Below, piece after piece: positions 1-5,729 of a stretch of 8,560 nucleotides of DNA. Source of the DNA: Phycisphaerae bacterium SM23_33 (GTDB lineage: Bacteria; Planctomycetota; Phycisphaerae; SM23-33); assembly GCA_001303665.1 (NCBI GenBank), contig LJUF01000247.1, forward strand, positions 1-8,560, given 5' to 3'. The notes under the pieces were generated by a model. That model ran no database searches, was not told where the DNA came from, and saw only the letters and a list, made by a program, of their open reading frames with translations. A program made the translations under genes and the position numbers. Each line of letters starts with the position of its first letter. Positions within the stretch are counted from its first letter, which is position 1.

Positions 1-169
1 CGACGAATCCGCCGATCCCGCGGGAGCCGATCCGCTTCAGTTCCGAGACGACCTGCCGGTAAGGGATTCGCTGCTGCCCCGCGCGCGGCCTCAGGCCCGA
101 GAGGAGCTCGAAGACCCGCTTGGCGAGGTCCTCTTCCGGGGCCTGGGATGTCGGGACCTGCTCCACCAC
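1..169 (-). CDS. Partial hypothetical protein (N-terminal 56 residues, runs off the left edge)
   Basis: Reading leftwards from a GTG at 169 gives 56 uninterrupted codons to the window edge. The product begins MVEQVPTSQAPEEDLAKRVF and continues with a basic stretch containing IPYRQVVSELKRIGSRGIGG. Third codon positions are overwhelmingly G or C in this frame and not in the other open minus frame, which is why I take it as coding. An in-frame TAA at 205-203 bounds the frame upstream, there is no ATG in between, and an AGGAG lies 9 nt before the GTG, so this start is favoured. The first 12 residues look disordered and acidic, followed by a probable helix (DLAKRVFELLSGL). No signal peptide is seen. 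I do not recognise the family. It is divergent from the lipoprotein gene at 572. Confidence 0.55.
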   Translation of the reverse strand, partial: MVEQVPTSQAPEEDLAKRVFELLSGLRPRAGQQRIPYRQVVSELKRIGSRGIGGFV

Positions 170-178
170 CTCAAGCGG

Positions 179-183
179 CTCCT
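179..183 (-). promoter_or_regulatory. Ribosome binding site (AGGAG) selecting the GTG start at 169
   Basis: The minus strand reads AGGAG at 183-179, with 9 nt to the GTG at 169. It matters because the reading frame has no ATG, and a stop codon lies only 12 codons upstream. Confidence 0.5.
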
Positions 184-382
184 GCTGCGACGTTCCTGTG
201 GCTTAAGACCGCGGCCGGCGGGCCCGGGCGCCGCCGCCCGCCCGAAGTCGGGCCCTATGGTACTTTTTCTGGCCGGCCTTCGCCACCTGCGATCGGGCTG
301 CGGCCGCCCGGCGGGCCTGCGCCGGGGCGGAGGGCGGCTGCAGGCCTTCGGCCGGCGGGCAAAATCCCTTGCTGGCATGCAC

Positions 383-411
383 TTGACAGCGGGCGGGTTT
401 GGTGGTCTGCT
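383..411 (+). promoter_or_regulatory. Candidate sigma-70-type promoter for the CBM9-like lipoprotein gene
   Basis: A perfect -35 hexamer TTGACA (383-388) is followed after 17 nt by TCTGCT (406-411), which matches the -10 consensus at only 3 of 6 positions. Transcription from here would give a leader of about 155 nt before the ATG at 572. The spacing is ideal but the -10 is poor, so this is tentative. Confidence 0.28.
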
Positions 412-558
412 GTTCGGCCGAGGCATGTCACGGCCGTTTCTCGCGGCCCGGCGCGATTCGGACAGGGGCCGCGCGGACATATTCGCAGCGTCAACGGTCG
501 GACGGAGCCCGCGAGCGGATCCTGCAACGGAGTGATCGAACCTCTTTGGGAAAACGGG

Positions 559-568
559 AAAGGTGATC
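559..568 (+). promoter_or_regulatory. Ribosome binding site fixing the ATG start at 572
   Basis: AAAGGTGATC (559-568) matches the anti-Shine-Dalgarno complement GGAGGTGATC at 8 of 10 positions, including an unbroken AGGTGATC. It places the ATG at 572 at normal spacing. The in-frame GTG at 563 lies inside this site and is therefore an unlikely start. Confidence 0.6.
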
Positions 569-571
569 AGA

Positions 572-1396
572 ATGAGAGCAACTGCCTGCAAGATGGGGAT
601 CGTCCTGCTGGCCGCGACGGCCGTGGTCTTCATGGGCGCCGGCTGCAAACCCGAACCGGAGGAGCCCGGCGCCGCCCCGGCGACGACGCCGAAGGAGGAG
701 GTGGTCAAGCCCGTGGCCGCCCCGGGTGCCTTTGAGGCCTTCAAGAGCAAGGTCAGCGTGCCGGCGGTCATGGTGCCGCTGGTGTCCAAGGCCCCGGCGA
801 TCGACGGGCAGCTGGACGCCGCCTACAAGGCCTGCCAGCCGATGACGTTCAAGTTCATCACCGGCCTGGAGGCCAAGCCCACCGCGCCCACCACCGCCTA
901 CGCCGTCACCACCGGGAAGGAGCTGTTCCTGTTCTTCGACTGCCAGAGCCCCGACATGGACGCCCTGCAGGCGAACGTGACCGAGCACGACGGCCAGGTC
1001 TGGAACGACGACTGCATCGAGATGTTCATCGACCCCACCAACAAGCGCCAGATCGACGGCTACATGCACATCATCATCAATACCCTCGGGACCACCGCCG
1101 AGTCCAAGGGGCCCAGCGGGGCGGAGGACTACTCCTGGGACCCCAAGCTCCGCCTGAAGGCGGTCAAGGGCGCCAAGGGCTGGACGCTGGAAGTGGCCTT
1201 TCCTCTTGCCGACCTGCTGCCCGACCCCGGCAAGATCAACCGCGTCTGGGCGGTCAACCTCAACCGGATGGCCTACCTGATCGAAGGCCCCGAGGACACC
1301 TGCTGGAGCCCGACGGAGACCACCAGCTCGCACGTGCCGGCCAAGTTCGGCGTCTTCTGGCTGCAGGCCGGGAACGTGGACAACACCAAGGACTGA
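572..1396 (+). CDS. Lipoprotein with carbohydrate-binding family 9-like (CBM9) domain
   Basis: This 274-residue protein starts at ATG 572, chosen for its ribosome binding site. Residues 1-24 form a signal peptide with a hydrophobic core (GIVLLAATAVVFMGAG) ending at Cys25. The lipobox is weak because Gly rather than Leu/Val sits at -3. An acidic and proline-rich linker (26-55) leads into a CBM9-like beta-sandwich at about 70-265. Its hallmarks are IDGQLDAAY (78-85), VWNDDCIEMFIDP (143-155), WTLEVAFPLADL (204-215), WAVNLNR (226-232), WSPT (245-248) and FGVFWL (259-264). CBM9-like domains bind sugars, and stand-alone copies on lipoproteins are common in planctomycetes. I infer an envelope-anchored glycan or oligosaccharide binder. 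There is no catalytic domain. It is the first plus-strand gene and has no close co-directional partner; the leader of yhbY follows. The domain call is firm; the ligand is unknown. Confidence 0.85.
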   Translation: MRATACKMGIVLLAATAVVFMGAGCKPEPEEPGAAPATTPKEEVVKPVAAPGAFEAFKSKVSVPAVMVPLVSKAPAIDGQLDAAYKACQPMTFKFITGLEAKPTAPTTAYAVTTGKELFLFFDCQSPDMDALQANVTEHDGQVWNDDCIEMFIDPTNKRQIDGYMHIIINTLGTTAESKGPSGAEDYSWDPKLRLKAVKGAKGWTLEVAFPLADLLPDPGKINRVWAVNLNRMAYLIEGPEDTCWSPTETTSSHVPAKFGVFWLQAGNVDNTKD

Positions 1397-1446
1397 CGCC
1401 CCGGCCGCCGGCAGCCGGCATCGCCTGGTGAACGCAACGTCTTCCG

Positions 1447-1511
1447 CCGGTCGGTTCGACCGGGAGACGAACTTCGCCCCCGGTCGGGGCCTGCGGTGCC
1501 TCGACCGGGGG
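1447..1511 (+). repeat. Four-arm interlocking inverted repeat between the CBM9 gene and yhbY
   Basis: Arm A, CCGGTCG (1447-1453), and arm A', CGACCGG (1457-1463), form a 7-bp hairpin with a 3-nt loop. Arm B, CCCCCGGTCG (1477-1486), and arm B', CGACCGGGGG (1502-1511), form a perfect 10-bp stem. That stem can extend inward through one G-U pair to three more G-C pairs (1488-1490 with 1498-1500). A' can also pair with B (8 bp, 1457-1464 with 1479-1486), and A with B'. The folds A:A' + B:B' and A':B are therefore mutually exclusive. No T tract follows. It could be the terminator of the lipoprotein gene, a yhbY leader structure, or both. Confidence 0.55.
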
Positions 1512-1550
1512 CAAACTGTTGACCCTCGGCGGGAACAGGGGCTGGGCCAA

Positions 1551-1865
1551 GTGGCGGTCGAGCTCACATCCTCGCAGCGGGCGCTGCTTCGCTCCCGCGC
1601 CCGCAGCATGCCAGCCGGCGTCATCGTGGGCAAGGGCGGGGCCGGCGAAAGCGTGCTGAATCACGTCCGGGTCCAGTTGGCCCGGCGCGAGCTGGTCAAG
1701 CTCCGCTGGCTTGATACCGCCGCCGAGCAGCCCCGCGCCGCCGCCGAGCGCCTCGCCCAGCAGTTCGGCGCCGCCGTCGTGGACGTCGTCGGCCGCGTGG
1801 TCGTGCTGTACAAGCCCGGCGACCACCTGCCCCCGCAAAAGCGCCTGAAGCTGCCCCGGCGCTGA
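1551..1865 (+). CDS. yhbY: YhbY-type CRS1/YhbY-domain RNA-binding protein (ribosome assembly)
   Basis: The protein is 104 residues from a GTG at 1551, with AGGGG 9 nt upstream. The frame is open further back to an ATG at 1428, but residues before ELTSSQR do not look like the family, and that stretch holds the inverted repeats, so the short start is preferred. The whole product is one CRS1_YhbY domain: ELTSSQRALLRSRARSMPAG at the start, the KH-like loop VGKGG (26-30), a helix with LVKLRW, and the closing DVVGRVVVLYKPG plus a basic tail (KRLKLPRR). E. coli YhbY is about the same length, binds pre-50S particles and helps large-subunit assembly. The same role in the cytoplasm is expected here. 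It converges on the GH2 gene, with a shared hairpin just after the stop codon. Confidence 0.85.
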   Translation: MAVELTSSQRALLRSRARSMPAGVIVGKGGAGESVLNHVRVQLARRELVKLRWLDTAAEQPRAAAERLAQQFGAAVVDVVGRVVVLYKPGDHLPPQKRLKLPRR

Positions 1866-1903
1866 CCGCGCCCCTGACCGGCGGCTTGCCGTCCGGCGCG
1901 GTC
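1864..1903. terminator. Hairpin between convergent yhbY and GH2 genes, possible bidirectional terminator
   Basis: GACCGCGCC (1864-1872) and GGCGCGGTC (1895-1903) are a perfect 9-bp inverted repeat. The 22-nt loop contains a smaller G/C hairpin around CTTG (1885-1888). The 5' arm begins inside the yhbY stop codon. Neither side has a run of T, so it is not a textbook intrinsic terminator, but its position between two convergent genes supports a role in ending or protecting both transcripts. Confidence 0.45.
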
Positions 1904-1932
1904 GAATCGCTGGACGGCCCGCGCGCCGCCCG

Positions 1933-3660
1933 TCACCTGGCCGCCTTCTCGATCGCGGCGACCTGCGTGTTGATGGCGGCGATGACGGCCGGGTCGAACT
2001 TCATCTTCCGCTCGTACGTCATCAGGCCGTTGACCTCCTGCTCGATGTCGTACAACTGCGTGTAGCAGAAGCCGCACATCCGGGGGTGCTTCAGCAGGGC
2101 GGTGGTGAGCCTGCCGTAGCGTTGGATGAACTCGGCCCGGCTTCGGGGCCGGTCGCCGTAGCCCCAGGCGGCGTCGCCGCGGCTCTGGCCGGGGTTCCAC
2201 CAGATGCCGCCGTACTCGCTGACGAAGAACGGCTGGCCGGCGAAGGGGACCTGGCCGGGGCGGTTGTAGAACGGCTCGCCGCCGGCGGCGAAGTCGGCGA
2301 ACAGCGCCTTGAACTTCCGTGGGTCCTGCTCGTAGCTGTGGCAGTCGTACACGTCGGTCCGGGTATGGGGGTATCCGCTGGAATCGATCACCGCCCGGGT
2401 GGGGTCCAGGGCCTTCGTCAGCCGGTACAGGTCGCGCTGCATCTGCGGGTCGCGCCACGGCCGGCCCTCGTTGAACGGGCACCAGCCGACGATACAGGGA
2501 TGATTGAAGTCGCGCTGGATGACCTGGACCCACTCGGCGGCCATTCGGCGCATGGCCTCGCCGCTGTCGCGGTCCATTCCCCAGTCGCCGAACTCGCCCC
2601 AGATGAGGTAGCCCAGCCGGTCGGCCCAGTACAGGAACCTGGGCTCGAAGACCTTCTGGTGCAGGCGGGCGCCATTGAAGCCCAGCCGCTGGGCCGCGAC
2701 GATGTCGCGCTTGAGGTCGGCGTCGCGCGGGGCGGTGTACAGGCCGGCAGGGTAGTAGCCCTGGTCCAGCACCAGCCGCTGAAACACGGGGCGCTCGTTC
2801 AGCAGGATGGCCGGCGGGGCCAGCGTGACCGTCCGCAGGCCGAAGTAGCTGCCCAGCCGGTCCACCACGCCGGCCCCATCTCGCAGGGTCAATTGCACGC
2901 CGTACAGGAACGGGTCGTCCAGGTCCCATCGCCGGACGTAGTCCAGCCCGACGGCGCATTCGGCGGCGGGGGCCCGGCCGACGACGCGCCGGCCGGCGCG
3001 GACCTCCACCGCCAGCGTCAGGTTCGGGTGGGGCGAGTCGATCTCGGCCTGGAGGTGGATCCTGCCGCCGGCCGGGTCGCCGACCATCCGCAGCGACTTG
3101 ACGTACGAGCGTCCCACCGGCTCCAGCCAGACGCTCTGCCAGATGCCCGTCACCCGGGTGTAGTGGCAGCCGCGGCTGTCGTAGCTCGCCGACTGCTTGC
3201 CGCAGGGCTGGAGGCCGCCGCGGTTGTCGTCCACGGCCCGGACGACCAGCAGGTTGGGCCCGGGCTCCAGCAGGCCGGTAATCTCCAAGGCAAAGGGGGT
3301 GTAGCCGCCGCGGTGGAAGCCCGCCGGGCGGCCGTTGACCCACACCGTCGCCTCGTAATCCACCGCGCCGAAGTGCAGCAGGATGCGCCTTCCCTTCCAG
3401 GCCGGCGGCAGCGTGAAGCTTCGGGCGTACCACACGCAGGGCATGAAGTCGCGCCTGCCGACGCCCGACAGGCGGCTCTCCGGGGCGAAGGGGACGGTGA
3501 TCTTCCCGGTCAGGCGGCCGGTCCGGGGCCAGCCCAGCGCCTCACCGTTCCGGCCGGCGTCTTCGGCGAATCGCCACGGGCCGTTCAGGCACAGCCAATC
3601 CTCACGAACCCGCTGCGGGCGGGGGTGCTCGGCTCTGGGAATGGCGCCGCGTCGTGCCAT
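1933..3660 (-). CDS. Glycoside hydrolase family 2 beta-glycosidase (beta-galactosidase/beta-glucuronidase-like)
   Basis: The product is 575 residues from ATG 3660, which has AGAGGA 8 nt upstream; a longer frame to 3753 would add 31 residues lacking any family feature. Domains in order: jelly-roll sugar-binding domain (about 15-185, with VWVNGRPAGFHRGGYTPF and GIWQSVWLEPV), immunoglobulin-like beta-sandwich (about 188-283), and TIM barrel (about 285-565). The acid/base is Glu398 in WCPFNEGRPW, and the nucleophile is Glu482 in FVSEYGG. The spacing of 84 lies between that of E. coli LacZ and GusA. The VLDQGYYPAGLYTAP and NGARLHQKVFEPRFLYWADRLG segments are typical of a compact GH2 subgroup in Bacteroidota and planctomycetes. 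No signal peptide is visible, so it probably acts in the cytoplasm on imported oligosaccharides. The substrate cannot be assigned. It is divergent from the gene at 3810. Confidence 0.9.
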   Translation of the reverse strand: MARRGAIPRAEHPRPQRVREDWLCLNGPWRFAEDAGRNGEALGWPRTGRLTGKITVPFAPESRLSGVGRRDFMPCVWYARSFTLPPAWKGRRILLHFGAVDYEATVWVNGRPAGFHRGGYTPFALEITGLLEPGPNLLVVRAVDDNRGGLQPCGKQSASYDSRGCHYTRVTGIWQSVWLEPVGRSYVKSLRMVGDPAGGRIHLQAEIDSPHPNLTLAVEVRAGRRVVGRAPAAECAVGLDYVRRWDLDDPFLYGVQLTLRDGAGVVDRLGSYFGLRTVTLAPPAILLNERPVFQRLVLDQGYYPAGLYTAPRDADLKRDIVAAQRLGFNGARLHQKVFEPRFLYWADRLGYLIWGEFGDWGMDRDSGEAMRRMAAEWVQVIQRDFNHPCIVGWCPFNEGRPWRDPQMQRDLYRLTKALDPTRAVIDSSGYPHTRTDVYDCHSYEQDPRKFKALFADFAAGGEPFYNRPGQVPFAGQPFFVSEYGGIWWNPGQSRGDAAWGYGDRPRSRAEFIQRYGRLTTALLKHPRMCGFCYTQLYDIEQEVNGLMTYERKMKFDPAVIAAINTQVAAIEKAAR

Positions 3661-3679
3661 AAGTCTCGTCCTCTCACCT

Positions 3680-3728
3680 GATTTGGGCCTGTTCGCCCGG
3701 CCCGGCCGGCCGCCGGCGGGCCCAAATC
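3680..3728 (-). promoter_or_regulatory. Perfect 10-bp inverted repeat in the 5' leader of the GH2 gene
   Basis: GATTTGGGCC (3680-3689) and GGCCCAAATC (3719-3728) are perfectly complementary across a 29-nt G/C-rich centre. In a GH2 transcript starting upstream, the 3' arm would end 5 nt before the AGAGGA ribosome binding site (3674-3669). The stem could affect translation initiation, or the DNA could be an operator. No T tract follows on either strand. Confidence 0.45.
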
Positions 3729-3732
3729 GCCC

Positions 3733-3761
3733 TTGTTTGACCGGGCCAGCCAACGTAAATT
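3733..3761 (+). promoter_or_regulatory. Candidate promoter of the zinc-ribbon / larA / mttB-like gene run
   Basis: TTGTTT (3733-3738) and TAAATT (3756-3761) are 17 nt apart, matching the consensus hexamers at 3 of 6 and 4 of 6 positions. This is the least GC-rich stretch of the intergenic region. The -10 box lies mostly inside the spacer of the 3746-3774 inverted repeat. The leader would be about 40 nt. Confidence 0.3.
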
Positions 3762-3774
3762 GTGGGTTGGCTGG
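3746..3774. promoter_or_regulatory. Perfect 9-bp inverted repeat, candidate operator in the divergent region
   Basis: CCAGCCAAC (3746-3754) and GTTGGCTGG (3766-3774) flank an 11-nt AT-richer spacer. The centre is about 100 bp from the GH2 start and 50 bp from the ATG at 3810. The spacer contains the best -10 candidate for the plus-strand gene. A dyad around a -10 box is a classic repressor-site arrangement, but no regulator gene is in the window. It could equally form an RNA hairpin. Confidence 0.45.
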
Positions 3775-3809
3775 TGTATCAGATTCGGCTGCGTCAGTCG
3801 AGGTCCAAG

Positions 3810-5669
3810 ATGATCCGTTTCACCTGCCGGCGCTGCGGCCAGCACGTCCGGGTTTCGGACGACTTCGGCGGCAAGAAGGGCCGCTGCCCCTTCTGCCAGC
3901 GGGTCGTCCCCATTCCGACGCAGTCCGAGCCGGCGCTTGAGGGTGAGCAGGCGGGGAGCCCGGCCGCCATGGGCCGGGCGAAAGGGGAACCCCCGCCGCC
4001 ACCTCCTCCGCCGCCCCACGCCACAGCGGACCTCGTGGGGCTGGAAGAGGCCGAGGCGGAGTTCGTCTCCCCCGGCGACCCCAGCCACGAGACCGACCGG
4101 CTGGAGGCCATCACGGAGCAGGAATCGGCGCCGGCGGCTGCCGCCGAGCCCGGGGCGGAGGCCCCGCCTGCGGCCGGACCGCCCGGCGCGAGGAAGATGC
4201 CCTGGCTGCTAATCGGCGGGGTCGGCGGCGGAGCGGCCCTTCTGGTTGTGATAGCTGTGGCGGCGGTCATGTTCTGGCCCTTCGGCCGGGGCGGGCAGCC
4301 GGCATCTTCGGGGCTCCGGTCGCCGCCGGGCACCGGACGGGCCGCTGTCTCGCCGGTGGTGGCCCGGCCGCGGGAGCCCCTCGAGGCCAAGACCCAGATT
4401 CCGCTGTCCGCGGAGATCCAGGCGGCCACGGCCCGCGCCCCCGCCGGGGCGTTCTGCATGCTGCACGTGGACCTGGCAAAGACGGCCGAGGCCGTCGCCA
4501 GCATCCCCAGCCGCACCGAAGCGGTGGCCGCGGCCGTCGCCTCCAGTGCGTTGTGGTCGCAGGCCCGGCAGCGAATCGCCGAAGGCTCCATGCCCACCGG
4601 CGTCACCCTCTTCCTGACCGGCCAGACCGCCCCGGCCGGCGGGCTCTTCGGCAGGTGCTACGGCATGGTCTCCGGCGGGAAGACCGACCCGGGCTCCGGG
4701 CTGTGGTCGCTCATTGAGCCTGAATCGCCTGTCCCTCATTTTCTGGTTCGGCTGGAAGGCCCGGCCGCCAGGCACTACTCGCAGGAGCTGCTGGCCCGGG
4801 CCCGGGCGATGAACCTCGGAGGGGCCTTCGCGGCGGATCTGCCGGCCACGCACGCCGAGGTCCGGCTGGCGCCGGCGGGGCTGTTCGGCGGCCGGGAGAT
4901 GCTCGTCGGCACCGTGCAGACCGTGGACGGGAACGGCGCGTGCATCCGCCAGCCCAAGCAGCAGCAGCGGCTGCGCGAGCTGCTCATGAAGGTCCAGACC
5001 GACCGCCCCGTGGTCGGGTGCGTCATCCTGCCCAACTTGAGAGGCCTGCTCCAGGCGGCCCTGGGGGAGGCCGGGGCGCCGCCGGCCTGGGCGACGGGGC
5101 AAACCATACTGGTCTTTGCCATTGATCCCGGGCCCGACGGCCTGGCCACGCTGGTCGTCTGTGAGGCCGCCCCGGGGTCCGTCAACGACCTGAAGGCCGA
5201 GGCCGAGCCCATGGCCGTCCAGGCCGACGGGCCCGACATCCGCATCACCGGCCTGGGCACCGAGGCCGTCCCCCTGATGAAGAAGATACTGCCCGGCTTC
5301 GAGGAGGTGGTGCTGAAAGGGCTGGCCCTGGCCGGGCCGGTCCGCTCCCGGCTGCCGGCCACCACGCCGCCGAAGGTCGAGCCGCAACCGGCACCGGCCC
5401 CGCCGCCGGAGCCGAAACCGCCGCCCGTTCCAGAGAAGAAGGAATTCGTCTACGCCGTCTGCTTCTACGAGCACTGCCCCACCCGCAACCAACCGTTCAA
5501 GGTGGAAAAGTCCGCGATTCCGGCCGACGTGCTGGCGGGGACCAATCCGCTGAAGTGCCCGCATTGCGGCAAGCCGACCGCCGTTGTCGCCGTGCAGTGC
5601 CCGCACTGCAAAAAGTATTACGCCCAGACGATCCCGGTCTGCCCGCACTGTCACAAGCCGAGGAAATGA
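3810..5669 (+). CDS. Single-pass membrane protein with N-terminal zinc ribbon and C-terminal CPHC zinc-binding knuckles
   Basis: The product is 619 residues from ATG 3810, with GAGG 6 nt upstream; the 16 extra codons back to 3762 would extend into the inverted repeat and precede the obvious zinc ribbon. Residues 1-30 form a zinc ribbon with Cys6/Cys9 and Cys26/Cys29 (CRRCG and CPFCQ). An acidic, Ala/Pro-rich linker follows, with nine consecutive prolines (61-69). One transmembrane helix spans about 131-157. Residues about 195-510 form a globular domain I do not recognise. After a second Pro-rich linker (about 518-542) comes a cysteine-rich tail: Cys551/Cys556, then CPHC at 583-586, 597-600 and 611-614. 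Zinc-ribbon plus membrane-helix architectures are common in planctomycetes, but I know no function for this one. With the N-terminus in the cytoplasm, the C-terminal knuckles would lie outside. It is 60 nt upstream of the larA homologue and possibly co-transcribed with it. Confidence 0.8.
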   Translation: MIRFTCRRCGQHVRVSDDFGGKKGRCPFCQRVVPIPTQSEPALEGEQAGSPAAMGRAKGEPPPPPPPPPHATADLVGLEEAEAEFVSPGDPSHETDRLEAITEQESAPAAAAEPGAEAPPAAGPPGARKMPWLLIGGVGGGAALLVVIAVAAVMFWPFGRGGQPASSGLRSPPGTGRAAVSPVVARPREPLEAKTQIPLSAEIQAATARAPAGAFCMLHVDLAKTAEAVASIPSRTEAVAAAVASSALWSQARQRIAEGSMPTGVTLFLTGQTAPAGGLFGRCYGMVSGGKTDPGSGLWSLIEPESPVPHFLVRLEGPAARHYSQELLARARAMNLGGAFAADLPATHAEVRLAPAGLFGGREMLVGTVQTVDGNGACIRQPKQQQRLRELLMKVQTDRPVVGCVILPNLRGLLQAALGEAGAPPAWATGQTILVFAIDPGPDGLATLVVCEAAPGSVNDLKAEAEPMAVQADGPDIRITGLGTEAVPLMKKILPGFEEVVLKGLALAGPVRSRLPATTPPKVEPQPAPAPPPEPKPPPVPEKKEFVYAVCFYEHCPTRNQPFKVEKSAIPADVLAGTNPLKCPHCGKPTAVVAVQCPHCKKYYAQTIPVCPHCHKPRK

Positions 5670-5729
5670 TTCGTCGCGGCGCGGCCTCCTCGGCCGGGCG
5701 GGCCGCTCCGGGCGGGGGCGAGCGTTCGC

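Larger units (their letters stand above)
170..571. other. Divergent intergenic region of about 400 bp
   Basis: This lies between the minus-strand partial gene and the plus-strand lipoprotein gene. It is very GC-rich, with low-complexity Gly/Pro/Arg-like translations in several frames. None of those has a convincing ribosome binding site or domain, so I call no gene here. The only promoter-like signal I can point to is the TTGACA at 383. A short G/C hairpin at 240-253 is followed by T5 at 264-268, but no plus-strand gene ends before it. Confidence 0.5.

Noticed and set aside
240..268. Short hairpin GCCCG-AAGT-CGGGC followed by TTTTT, resembling a plus-strand terminator
   Set aside because: The T tract lies 10 nt beyond the stem and no plus-strand gene ends before it in the window.
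91..789. A 232-codon minus open frame and a 195-codon plus open frame (148-735) over the left intergenic region
   Set aside because: Both overlap the lipoprotein gene, lack ribosome binding sites and look like composition-driven open frames.
1519..1524. TTGACC as a -35 box for yhbY
   Set aside because: No acceptable -10 lies 16-18 nt downstream, and the ribosome binding site and start codon follow too closely.
1661..3433. A 590-codon minus-strand open frame in another frame of the GH2 region
   Set aside because: It is an out-of-frame shadow of GH2, rich in Arg, Pro, Ala and Gly, and runs through the convergent hairpin and into yhbY.
2086..3681. A 531-codon plus-strand open frame
   Set aside because: It is antisense to the GH2 gene, which has both catalytic glutamates and all domains. 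The plus translation resembles no family.
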